In this document: positions 13,573-26,930 of the stretch, piece after piece
How positions within the stretch are numbered: position 1 is the stretch's first letter
Layout: each line of letters begins with the position of its first letter
From: Zea mays
Taxonomy: Eukaryota; Streptophyta; Magnoliopsida; Poales; Poaceae
Assembly (NCBI RefSeq): GCF_902167145.1
Contig: NW_023366838.1
Coordinates: forward strand, 434,001 to 498,000
Direction: 5' to 3'
Length of the DNA stretch: 64,000 bases
Made by a program: the position numbers and the translations under genes
Notes under the pieces: model-generated
The model's input: only the letters and a program-made list of their open reading frames with translations
What the model was told of the DNA's origin: nothing
Databases searched by the model: none

Positions 13573-16500
13573 CTATGGATTTTTGACCAAGAAATGGTCT
13601 CCACCATAAATCCAAGAATGTGATCTATGGCAAGGAAACATAAGTGTAGTGAGGTGTATGAGCCTCTGGTTGAAGATCAATGGCCACACAACCCCCATTT
13701 TTGTCGAAAATAGCCATGAATGACCATTTTCAATAATACCGAAGGCTAACACGTACGGATTTTTGACCAAGAAATGGTCTCCACCAGAAATCCAAGAATG
13801 TGATCTACGACAAGGAAACATATGTGGGGTGAATTGTACGAGCCTTTGGTCGATGATAAATGGCCACACAACCCCCATTTTAGTCGAAAATAGCCATGAA
13901 CGACCATTTTCAATAATACCGAAGGCTAACACCAACAGATTTTTGACCAAGAAATGGTCTCCTCCAGAAATCCAAGAATGTGATCTATGGCAAGAAAACA
14001 TATGTGGGGTGAAGTGTATGAGCCTCTGGTTGATGATCAATGGCCACACAACCCCCATTTTTGTCGAAAATAGCCATGAACGACCATTTTCAATGACACT
14101 AAAGGCTAACACCTATGGATTTCTGACCAAGAAATGGTCTCCACCACAAATCCAAGAATGTGATCTATGACAATGAAACATATGTGTAGTGAGGTGTATG
14201 AGCCTCTGGTCGAAGATCAATGGCCACACAACCCCCATTTTTGTTGAAAATAGCCATGAATGACCATTTTCAAAAATACCAAAGGCTAACACATTCGGAT
14301 TTTTTTCCCAAGAAATGGTCTCCACCTGAAATCCAAGAATGTGATCTATGGCAAGCAAACATATGTGGGGTGAGGTGTACGAGCCTTTGGTCAATGATCA
14401 ATAGCCACACAACCCCCATTTTGCCGAAAATAGCGATGAACGACGATTTTCAATAATACCGAAGGCTAACACCTACGGATTTTTGACCAAGAAATGGTCT
14501 CCACCAGAAATCCAAGAATGTGATATATGGCAAGGAAACTTATGTGGGGTGAGGTGTACGATCCTCTGGTCGATGATCAATGGCGACACAACCCCCATTT
14601 TTGTCGAAAATAGCCATGAATGACCATTTTCAATGACACTGAAGCCTAACACCTACGAATTTTTGAACAACAAATGGTCTCCACGAGAAATCCAAGATTC
14701 TGTTCTATGGCAAGAAAACATATGTGGGGTGAAGTGTACGAGCCTCTGGTCGATGATCAATGGCCACACAACCCCCATTTTTGTCGAAAATAGCCATGAA
14801 CGACCATTTTCAATGACACTGAAGGCTAACACCTATGGATTTTTGACCAAGAAATGGTCTCCACCATAAATCCAAGAATGTGATCTATGGCAAGGAAACA
14901 TATGTGTAGTGAGGTGTATGAGCCTCTGGTCGAAGATCAATGGCCACACAACCCCCATTTGTGTCGAAAATAGCATGAATGACCATTTTCAATAATACCG
15001 AAGGCTAACACGTACGGATTTTTGACCAAGAAATGGTCTCCACCAGAAATCCAAGAATGTGATCTATGGCAAGGAAACATATGTGGGGTGAATTGTACGA
15101 GCCTCCGGTCGATAATAAATGGCCACACAACCCCATTTTTGTCAAAAAAGCCATGAACGACCATTTTCAATAATACCGAAGGCTAACACCAACAGATTTT
15201 TGACCAAGAAATGGTCTCCTCTAGAAATCCAAGAATGTGATCTATGGCAAGAAAACATATGTGGGGTGAAGTGTACGAGCCTCTGGTCGATGATCAATGG
15301 CCACACAACCCCCATTTTTGTCGAAAATAGCCATGAACGACCATTTTCAATGACACTGAAGGCTAACACCTATGGATTTTTGACCAAGAAATGGTCTCCA
15401 CCATAAATCCAAGAATGTGATCTATGGCAAGGAAACATATGTGTAGTGAGGTGTATGAGCCTCTGGTTGAAGATCAATGGCCACACAAACCCCATTTTTG
15501 TCGAAAATAGCCATGAATGACCATTTTCAATAATACCGAAGGCTAACACGTACGGATTTTTGACCAAGAAATGGTCTCCACCAGAAATCCAAGAATGTGA
15601 TCTATGGAAAGGAAACATATGTGGGGTGAATTGTACGAGCCTCTGGTCGATGATAAATGGCCACACAACCCCGATTTTAGTCGAAAATAGCCATGAACGA
15701 CCATTTTCAATAATACCGAAGGCTAACACCAATAGATTTTTGACCAAGAAATGGTCTCCTCCAGAAATTCAAGAATGTGATCTATGGCAAGAAAACATAT
15801 GTGGGGTGAAGTGTAAGAGCCTCTGGTTGATGATCAATGGCCACACAACCCCCATTTTTGTCGAAAATAGCATGAACGACCATTTTCAATGACACTAAAG
15901 GCTAACACCTATGGATTTCTGACCAAGAAATGGTCTCCACTGTAAATCCAAGAATGTGATCTATGACAAGGAAACATATGTGTAGTGAGGTGTATGAGCC
16001 TCTGGTCGAAGATCAATTGCCACACAACCCCCATTTTTGTTGAAAATAGCCATGAATGACCATTTTCAAAAATACCAAAGGCTAACACATTCGGATTTTT
16101 TTCCCAAGAAATGGTCTCCACGTGAAATCCAAGAATGTGATCTATGGCAAGGAAACATATGTGAGGTGAGGTGTACGAGCCTTTGGTCAATGATCAATAG
16201 CCACACAACCCCCATTTTGCCGAAAATAGCCATGAACGACGATTTTCAATAATACCGAAGGCTAACACCTACAGATTTTTGACCAAGAAATGGTCTCCAC
16301 CATTAATCCAAGAATGTCATATATGGCAAGAAAACTTATGTGGGGTGAGGTGTACGATCCTCTGGTCGATGATCAATGGCGACACATCCCCCATTTTTGT
16401 CGAAAATAGCCATGAATGACCATTTTCAATGACACTGAAGGCTAACACCTACGAATTTTTGACCAACAAATGGTCTCCACGAGAAATCCAAGATTCTGTT

Positions 16501-17960
16501 CTATGGCAAGAAAACATATGTGGGGTGAAGTGTACGAGCCTCTGGTCGATGATCAATGGCCACACAACCCCCATTTTTGTCGAAAATAGCCATGAACGAC
16601 CATTTTCAATGACACTGAAGGCTAACACCTATGGATTTTTGACCAAGAAATGGTCTCCACCATAAATCCAATAATGTGATCTATGGCAAGAAAACATATG
16701 TGTAGTGAGGTGTATGAGCCTCTGGTCGAAGATCAATGGCCACACAACCCCCATTTGTGTCGAAAATAGCCATGAATGACCATTTTCAATAATACTGAAG
16801 GCTAACACGTACGGATTTTTGACCAAGAAATGGTCTCCACCAGAAATTCAAGAATGTGATCTATGGCAAGGAAACATATGTGGGGTGAATTGTACGAGCC
16901 TCCGGTCGATGATAAATGGCCACACAACCCCCATTTTAGTCAAAAAAAGCCATGAACGACCATTTTCAATAATACCGAAGGCTAACACCAACAGATTTTT
17001 GACCAAGAAATGGTCTCCTCTAGAAATCCAAGAATGTGATCTATGGCAAGAAAACATATGTGGGGTGAAGTGTACGAGCTTCTGGTCGATGATCAATGGC
17101 CACACAACCCCCATTTTTGTCGAAAATAGCCATGAACGACCATTTTCAATGACACTGAAGGCTAACACCTATGGATTTTTGACCAAGAAATGGTCTCCAC
17201 CATAAATCCAAGAATGTGATATATGGCAAGGAAACATAAGTGTAATGAGGTGTATGAGCCTCTGGTTGAAGATCAATGGCCACACAACCCCCATTTTTGT
17301 CGAAAATAGCCATGAATGACCATTTTCAATAATACCGAAGGCTAACACGTACGGATTTTTGACCAAGAAAAGGTCTCCACCAGAAATCCAAGAATGTGAT
17401 CTATGGAAAGGAAACATATGTGGGGTGAATTGTACGAGCCTCTGGTCGATGATAAATGGCCACACAACCCCCATTTTAGTCGAAAATAGCCATGAATGAC
17501 CATTTTCAATAATACCGAAGGCTAACACCAATAGATTTTTGACCAAGAAATGGTCTCCTCCAGAAATCCAAGAATGTGATCTATGGCAAGAAAACATATG
17601 TGGGGTGAAGTGTACGAGCCTCTGGTTGATGATCAATGGCCACACAACCCCCGTTTTTGTCGAAAATAGCCATGAACGACCATTTTCAATGACACTAAAG
17701 GCTAACACCTATGGATTTCTGACCAAGAAATGGTCTCCACCCTAAATCCAAGAATGTGATTTATGACAAGGAAACATATGTGTAGTGAGGTGTATGAGCC
17801 TCTGGTCGAAGATCCATGGCCACACAACCCCCATTTTTGTTGAAAATAGCCATGAATGACCATTTTCAAAAATACCAAAGGCTAACACATTCGGATTTTT
17901 CCCAAGAAATGGTCTCCACCTGAAATCCAAGAGTGTGATCTATGGCAAGGAAATATATGT
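13573..17960 (+). repeat. Higher-order satellite repeat, about 1.8-kb unit (10 monomers), about 2.4 copies
   Basis: Distinct monomer variants recur with 1796-1800-bp spacing. Examples are a monomer ending CAAAAATACCAAAGGC at about 14270, 16067 and 17867, and the GAATTGTACGAGCC variant at matching offsets. Copies are similar but not identical. Boundaries are approximate, judged from variant order. Confidence 0.7.
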
Positions 17961-18960
17961 GGGGTGAGGTTTACGAGCCTCTAGTCGATGATAAATGGCC
18001 ACACAACCCCCATTTTTTATGAAAATAGCCATGAGCGTCCATTTTCAATAATACTAGAGGCTAACACCTATGGATTTTTGACTAAGAAATGGTCTCCACC
18101 AGAAATCCAAGAATGTGATCTATGGCAAGGAAACATATGTGGGGTGAGGTGTATGAGCCTCTGGTCGACGATCAATGGCCACACAACCCTAATTTTTGTC
18201 GAAAATAACCATGAACGACCATTTTCAATGACACTGAAGGCTAACACCTACAGATTTATGACCAAGAAATGGTCTCCACCAGAAATAAAAGAATGTGGGG
18301 TGAGGTGTACGAGCCTTTGGTCGATGATCAATTGCCACATGACCCCCATTTTTGTCGAAAATAGCCATGAATGACCATTTTCAATAATACCGAAGGCTAA
18401 CACGTACGGATTTTTGACCAAGAAATGGTCTCCACCAGATATCCAAGAATGTGATCTATGGCAAGGAAACATATGTGGGGTGAGGTGTATGAGCCTCTAG
18501 TCGATGATAAATGGCCGCACAACACCCATTTTAGTCGAAAATAGCCATGAACGACCATTTTCGATAATACCGAAGGCTAACACCAACAGATTTTTGACCA
18601 AGAAATGGTCTCCACCAGAAATCCAAGAATGTGATCTATGGCAAGAAAACATATGTGGGGTGAAGTGTACGAGCCTCTGGTCGATGATCAATGGCCACAC
18701 AACCCCCATTTTTGTCGAAAATAGCCATCAACGACCATTTTCAATGACACTGAAGGCTAACACCTATGGAATTTTGACCAAGAAATGGGCTCCACCATAA
18801 ATCCAAGAATTTGATCTATGGCAAGGAAACATATGTGTAGTGAGGTGTATGAGCCTCTGGTCGAAGATCAATGGCCACACAACCCCCATTTTTGTCGAAA
18901 ATAGCCATGAATGACCATTTCCAAGAATACTGAAGGCTAACACATTCGGATTTTTGCCCA

Positions 18961-21900
18961 AGAAATGGTCTCCACCAGAAATCCAAGAATGTGATCTATG
19001 GCAAGGAAACATATGTGGGGTGAGGTGTATGAGCCTCTGGTCGATGATCAATGGCCACACAACCCCCATTTTTGTCGAAAATAGCCATGAACGACCATTT
19101 TCAATTATACCGAAGGCTAACACCTACGGATTTTTGACCAAGAAATGGTCTCCACAAGAAATCCAAGAATGTGATCTACGACAAGGAAACATATGTGGGG
19201 TGAGGTGTATGAGCCTCTAGTCGACGATCAATGGCCACACAACCCTAATTTTTGTCGAAAATAGCCATGAACGACCATTTTCAATGACACTGAAGGCTAA
19301 CACCTACGAATTTTTGACCAAGAAATGGTCTCCACCATAAATCCAAGAATGTGATCTATGGCAAGGAAACATATGTGTAGTGAGGTGTATGAGCCTCTGA
19401 TCGAAGATCAATGGCCACACAACCCCCATTTTTGTCGAAAATAGCCATGAATGACCATATTCAATAATACCGAAGGCTAACTCGTACGGATTTTTGACCA
19501 AGAAATGGTCTCCACCAAAAATCCAAGAATGTGATCTATGGCAAGGAAACATATGTGGGGTGAATTGCACGAGCCTTTGGTCGTTGATAAATTGCCACAC
19601 AACCCCCATTTTAGTCAAAAATAGCCATGAACGACCATTTTCAATAATACCGAAGGCTAACACCAACAGATTTTTGACCAAGGAATGGTCTACTCCAGAA
19701 ATCCAAGAATGTGATCTACGGAAAGAAAACATATGTGGGGTGAAGTGTACGAGCCTCTGGTCGATGATCAATGGCCACACAACCCCCATTTTTGTCAAAA
19801 ATAGCAATGAACGACCATTTTCAATGACACTAAAGGCTAACACCTATGGATTTCTGACCAAGAAATGGTCTCCACCATAAATCTAACAATGTGATCTATG
19901 GCAAGGAAACATATGTGTAGTGAGGTGTATGAGCCTCTGGTCGAAGATCAATGGCCACACAACCCCCATTTTTGTCGAAAATAGCCATGAATGACCATTT
20001 TCAAAAATACCAAAGGCTAACACATTCGAATTTTTGCCCAAGAAATGGTCTCCACCAGAAATCCAAGAATGTGCTCTATGGCAAGGAAACATATGTGGGG
20101 TGAGGTTTATGAGCCTCTAGTCGATGATAAATGGCCACACAACCCCCATTTTTTATGAAAATAGCCATGAGCGTCCATTTTCAATAATACTAGAGGCTAA
20201 CACCTACGGATTTTTGACCAAGAAATGGTCTCCACCAGAAATCCAAGAATGTGATCTATGGCAAGGAAACATATGTGGGGTGAGGTGTATGAGCCTCTGG
20301 TCGATGATCAATGGCCACACAACCCCCATTTTTGTCGAAAATAACCATGAACGACCATTTTCAATAATACCGAAGGCTAACACCTACGGATTTTTGACCA
20401 AGAAATGGTCTCCACAAGAAATCCAAGAATGTGATCTACGACAAGGAAACATATGTGGGGTGAGGTGTATGAGCCTCTGGTCGACGATCAATGGCCACAC
20501 AACCCTAATTTTTGTCGAAAATAGCCATGAACGACCATTTTCAATGACACTGAAGGCTAACACCTACGTATTTTTGACCAAGAAATGGTCTCCACCATAA
20601 ATCCAAGAATGTGATCTATGGCAAGGAAACATATGTGTAGTGAGGTGTATGAGCCTCTGATCGAAGATCAATGGCCACACAACCCCCATTTTTGTCGAAA
20701 ATAGCCATGAATGACCATATTCAATAATACCGAAGGCTAACTCGTACGGATTTTTGACCAAGAAATGGTCTCCACCAGAAATCCAAGAATGTGATCTATG
20801 GCAAGGAAACATATGTGGGGTGAATTGCACGAGCCTTTGGTCGATGATAAATTGCCACACAACCCCCATTTTAGTCAAAAATAGCCATGAACGACCATTT
20901 TCAATAATACCGAAGGCTAACGCCAACAGATTTTTGACCAAGGAATGGTCTACTCCAGAAATCCAAGAATGTGATCTACGGAAAGAAAACATATGTGGGG
21001 TGAAGTGTACGAGCCTCTGGTCGATGATCAATGGCCACACAACCCCCATTTTTGTCAAAAATAGTAATGAACGACCATTTTCAATGACACTAAAGGCTAA
21101 CACCTATGGATTTCTGACCAAGAAATGGTCTCCACCATAAATCTAACAATGTGATCTATGGCAAGGAAACATATGTGTAGTGAGGTGTATGAGCCTCTGG
21201 TCGAAGATCAATGGCCACACAACCCCCATTTTTGTCGAAAATAGCCATGAATGACCATTTTCAAAAATACCAAAGGCTAACACATTCGAATTTTTGCCCA
21301 AGAAATGGTCTCCACCAGAAATCCAAGAATGTGCTCTATGGCAAGGAAACATATGTGGGGTGAGGTTTATGAGCCTCTAGTCGATGATAAATGGCCACAC
21401 AACCCCCATTTTTTATGAAAATAGCCATGAGCGTCCATTTTCAATAATACTAGAGGCTAACACCTACGGATTTTTGACCAAGAAATGGTCTCCACCAGAA
21501 ATCCAAGAATGTGATCTATGGCAAGGAAACATATGTGGGGTGAGGTGTATGAGCCTCTGGTCGATGATCAATGGCCACACAACCCCCATTTTGTCGAAAA
21601 TAGCCATGAACGACCATTTTCAATAATACCGAAGGCTAACACCTACGGATTTTTGACCAAGAAATGGTCTCCACAAGAAATCCAAGAATGTGATCTACGA
21701 CAAGGAAACATATGTGGGGTGAGGTGTATGAGCCTCTGGTCGACGATCAATGGCCACACAACCCTAATTTTTGTCGAAAATAGCCATGAACGACCATTTT
21801 CAATGACACTGAAGGCTAACACCTACGTATTTTTGACCAAGAAATGGTCTCCACCATAAATCCAAGAATGTGATCTATGGCAAGGAAACATATGTGTAGT

Positions 21901-24900
21901 GAGGTGTTTGAGCCTCTGATCGAAGATCAATGGCCACACAACCCCCATTTTTGTCGAAAATAGCCATGAATGACCATATTCAATAATACCGAAGGCTAAC
22001 TCGTACGGATTTTTGACCAAGAAATGGTCTCCACCAGAAATCCAAGAATGTGATCTATGGCAAGGAAACATATGTGGGGTGAATTGCACGAGCCTTTGGT
22101 CGATGATAAATTGCCACACAACCCCCATTTTAGTCAAAAATAGCCATGAACGACCATTTTCAATAATACCGAAGGCTAACGCCAACAGATTTTTGACCAA
22201 GGAATGGTCTACTCCAGAAATCCAAGAATGTGATCTACGGAAAGAAAACATATGTGGGGTGAAGTTTACGAGCCTCTGGTCGATGATCAATGGCCACACA
22301 ACCCCCATTTTTGTCAAAAAAAGCAATGAACGACCATTTTCAATGACACTAAAGGCTAACACCTATGGATTTCTGACCAAGAAATGGTCTCCACCATAAA
22401 TCTAAGAATGTGATCTATGGCAAGGAAACATATGTGTAGTGAGGTGTATGAGCCTCTGGTCGAAGATCAATGGCCACACAACCCCCATTTTTGTCGAAAA
22501 TAGCCATGAATGACCATTTTCAAAAATACCAAAGGCTAACACATTCGGATTTTTGCCCAAGAAATGGTCTCCACCAGATATCCAAGAATGTGATCTATGG
22601 CAAGGAAACATATGTGGGGTGAGGTTTATGAGCCTCTAGTCGATGATAAATGGCCACACAACCCCCATTTTTTATGAAAATAGCCATGAGCGTCCATTTT
22701 CAATAATACTAGAGGCTAACACCTACGGATTTTTGACCAAGAAATGGTCTCCACCAGAAATCCAAGAATGTGATCTATGGCAAGGAAACATATGTGGGGT
22801 GAGGTGTATGAGCCTCTGGTCGATGATCAATGGCCACACAACCCCCATTTTTGTCGAAAATATCCATGAACGACCATTTTCAATAATACCGAAGGCTAAC
22901 ACCTACGGATTTTTGACCAAGAAATGGTCTCCACAAGAAATCCAAGAATGTGATCTACGACAAGGAAACATATGTGGGGTGAGGTGTATGAGCCTCTGGT
23001 CGACGATCAATGGCCACACAACCCTAATTTTTGTCGAAAATAGCCATGAACGACCATTTTCAATGACACTGAAGGCTAACACCTACGGATTTTTGACCAA
23101 GAAATGGTCTCCACCATAAATCCAAGAATGTGATCTATGGCAAGGAAACATATGTGTAGTGAGGTGTATGAGCCTCTGATCGAAGATCAATGGCCACACA
23201 ACCCCCATTTTTGTCGAAAATAGCCATGAATGACCATATTCAATAATACCGAAGGCTAACTCGTACGGATTTTTGACCAAGAAATGGTCTCCACCAGAAA
23301 TCCAAGAATGTGATCTATGGCAAGGAAACATATGTGGGGTGAATTGCACGAGCCTTTGGTCGATGATAAATTGCCACACAACCCCCATTTTAGTCAAAAA
23401 TAGCCATGAACGACCATTTTCAATAATACCGAAGGCTAACACCAACAGATTTTTGACCAAGGAATGGTCTACTCCAGAAATCCAAGAATGTGATCTACGG
23501 AAAGAAAACATATGTGGGGTGAAGTGTACGAGGCTCTGGTCGATGATCAATGGCCATACAACCCCCATTTTTGTCAAAAATAGCAATGAACGACCATTTT
23601 CAATGACACTAAAGGCTAACACCTATGGATTTCTGACCAAGAAATGGTCTCCACCATAAATCTAAGAATGTGATCTATGGCAAGGAAACATATGTGTAGT
23701 GAGGTGTATGAGCCTCTGGTCGAAGATCAATGGCCACACAACCCCCATTTTTGTCGAAAATAGCCATGAATGACCATTTTCAAAAATACCAAAGGCTAAC
23801 ACATTCGGATTTTTGCCCAAGAAATGGTCTCCACCAGATATCCAAGAATGTGATCTATGGCAAGGAAACATATGTGGGGTGAGGTTTATGAGCCTCTAGT
23901 CGATGATAAATGGCCACACAACCCCCATTTTTTATGAAAATAGCCATGAGCGTCCATTTTCAATAATACTAGAGGCTAACACCTACGGATTTTTGACCAA
24001 GAAATGGTCTCCACCAGAAATCCAAGAATGTGATCTATGGCAAGGAAACATATGTGGGGTGAGGTGTATGAGCCTCTGGTCGATGATCAATGGCCACACA
24101 ACCCCCATTTTTGTCGAAAATATCCATGAACGACCATTTTCAATAATACCGAAGGCTAACACCTACGGATTTTTGACCAAGAAATGGTCTCCACAAGAAA
24201 TCCAAGAATGTGATCTACGACAAGGAAACATATGTGGGGTGAGGTGTATGAGCCTCTGGTCGACGATCAATGGCCACACAACCCTAATTTTTGTCGAAAA
24301 TAGCCATGAACGACCATTTTCAATGACACTGAAGGCTAACACCTACGGATTTTTGACCAAGAAATGGTCTCCACCATAAATCCAAGAATGTGATCTATGG
24401 CAAGGAAACATATGTGTAGTGAGGTGTATGAGCCTCTGATCGAAGATCAATGGCCACACAACCCCCATTTTTGTCGAAAATAGCCATGAATGACCATATT
24501 CAATAATACCGAAGGCTAACTCGTACGGATTTTTGACCAAGAAATGGTCTCCACCAGAAATCCAAGAATGTGATCTATGGCAAGGAAACATATGTGGGGT
24601 GAATTGCACGAGCCTTTGGTCGATGATAAATTGCCACACAACCCCCATTTTAGTCAAAAATAGCCATGAACGACCATTTTCAATAATACCGAAGGCTAAC
24701 ACCAACAGATTTTTGACCAAGGAATGGTCTACTCCAGAAATCCAAGAATGTGATCTACGGAAAGAAAACATATGTGGGGTGAAGTGTACGAGGCTCTGGT
24801 CGATGATCAATGGCCATACAACCCCCATTTTTGTCAAAAATAGCAATGAACGACCATTTTCAATGACACTAAAGGCTAACACCTATGGATTTCTGACCAA

Positions 24901-25080
24901 GAAATGGTCTCCACCATAAATCTAAGAATGTGATCTATGGCAAGGAAACATATGTGTAGTGAGGTGTATGAGCCTCTGGTCGAAGATCAATGGCCACACA
25001 ACCCCCATTTTTGTCGAAAATAGCCATGAATGACCATTTTCAAAAATACCAAAGGCTAACACATTCGGATTTTTGCCCAA
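18961..25080 (+). repeat. Higher-order satellite repeat, 1260-bp unit (7 monomers), about 4.9 copies
   Basis: A block of seven diverged monomers repeats at 1259-1260 bp. Diagnostic variants recur once per unit: GACCATATTCAATAATACC at about 19453, 20713, 21972, 23232 and 24492; the AACCCTAATTTTTG monomer at about 19240, 20500, 21759, 23019 and 24279; CATGAGCGTCC at about 20168, 21428, 22687 and 23947. Units are far more alike than adjacent monomers within a unit, the signature of recent block duplication. Confidence 0.9.
22561..25080 (+). repeat. Two adjacent identical 1260-bp higher-order units
   Basis: Comparing 22561-23820 with 23821-25080 line by line shows no difference. Identity continues a little to the left (to about 22322 against 23582, where one base differs) and stops soon after 25098. 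This is the youngest duplication visible in the array. Confidence 0.8.
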
Positions 25081-25679
25081 GAAATGGTCTCCACCAGAAA
25101 TCCAAGAATGTGATCTATAGCAAGGAAACATATGTGGGGTGAGGTGTACGAGCCTCTGGTCGATGATCAATGGCCACACAACCCCCATTTTGCCGAAAAT
25201 AGCCATGAACGACCATTCTCAATAATACAGAAGGCTAACACGTACGAGTTTTTGACCAAGAAATGGTCTCCACCAGAAATCCAAGAATGTGATCTATGGC
25301 AAGGAAACATATGTGGGGTGAGGTTTATGAGCCTCTAGTCGATGATAAATGGCCACACAACCCCCATTTTTTTATGAAAATAGCCATGAGCGACCATTTT
25401 CAATAATACTAGAGGCTAACACCTACGAATTTTTGACCAAGAAATGGTCTCCACCATAAATCCAAGAATGAGATCTATGGCAAGGAAACATATGTGGGGT
25501 GAGGTGTATGAGCCTCTGGTCGATGATCAATGGCCACACAACCCCCATTTTTGTCGAAAATAGCCATGAACGACCATTTTCAATAATACCGAAGGCTAAC
25601 ACCTACGGATTTTTGACCAAGAAATGGTCTCCACCAGAAATCCAAGAATGTGATCTACAGCAAGGAAACATATGTGGGG

Positions 25680-26930
25680 TGAGGTGTATGAGCCTCTGGT
25701 CGATGATAAATGGCCACACAACCCCCATTTTTGTCGAAAATAGCCATGAACGACCATTTTCAATAATACCGAAGGCTAACACCAACGGATTTTTGACCTA
25801 GAAATGGTCCCCACCAGAAATCCAAGAATGTGATCTATGGCAAGAAAACATATGTGGGGTGAAGTGTACGAGCCTCTGGTCGATGATCAATGGCCACACA
25901 AACCCCATTTTTGTCGAAAATAGCCATGAACGACCATTTTCAATGACACTGAACGCTAACACCTACGGATTTTTGACCAAGAAATGGTCTCCACCATAAA
26001 TCCAAGAATGTGATCTATGGAAAGGAAACATGTATAGTGAGGTGTATGAGCCTTTGGTCGAATATCAATGGCCACGCAACCCCCATTTTTGTCGAAAATA
26101 GCCATGAACGACCATTTTCAATAGTACCGAAGGCTAAAACATTCAGATTTTTGACCAAGAAATGGTCTCCACCAGAAATCAAAGAATGTGATCTATGGCA
26201 AGGAAACATATGTGGGGTGAGGTTTACGAGCCTCTGGTCGATGATCAATGGCCACACAACCCCCATTTTTGTCGAAAATAGCCATGAATGACCATTTTCA
26301 ATAATACTAAAGGCTAACACGTACAGATTTTTGACCAATAAATGGTCTCCACCAGAAATCCAAGAATGTGATCTATGGCAAGGAAACATATGTGGGGTGA
26401 GGTGTACGAGCCTCTGGTCGATGATAAATGGCCACATAACCCCCATTTTAGTCGAAAATAGCCATGAACGACCATTTTGAATAATACCGAAGACTAACAC
26501 CAACGGATTTTTGACTAAGAAATGGTCTCCACAAGAAATCCAAGAATGTGATCTATGGAAAGAAAACCTATGTGGGGTGAAGTGTACGAGCCTCTGGTCG
26601 ATGATCAATGGCCACACAACCCCCATTTTTGTCGGAAATAGCCATGAACGACCATTTTCAATGACACTGAAGGCTAACACCTACGGATTTTTGACCAAGA
26701 AATGGTCTCCACCATAAATCCAAGAATGTGATCTATGGCAAGGAAACATATGTGTAGTGAGGTGTATGAGCCTCTAGTCAAAGATCAATGGCCACACAAC
26801 CCCCATTTTTGTCGAAAATAGCCATGAATGACAATTTTCAATAATACCGAAGGCTAACACATTCGGATTTTTGCCCAAGAAATGGTCTCCACTAGAAATC
26901 CAAGAATGTGATCTATGGCAAGGAAACATA
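25680..26930 (+). repeat. Satellite segment duplicated at the element 1 insertion site
   Basis: This segment of about 1.25 kb reappears 2.34 kb (13 monomers) downstream as about 28015-28512 continued at 35790-36570, split by element 1. Shared private variants include GAACGCTAACACC, GGTCGAATATCAATGG, GGCTAAAACATTCAG and CCAGAAATCAAAGAATG. It contains the unoccupied version of the target CACCA at 26170-26174. Confidence 0.8.
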
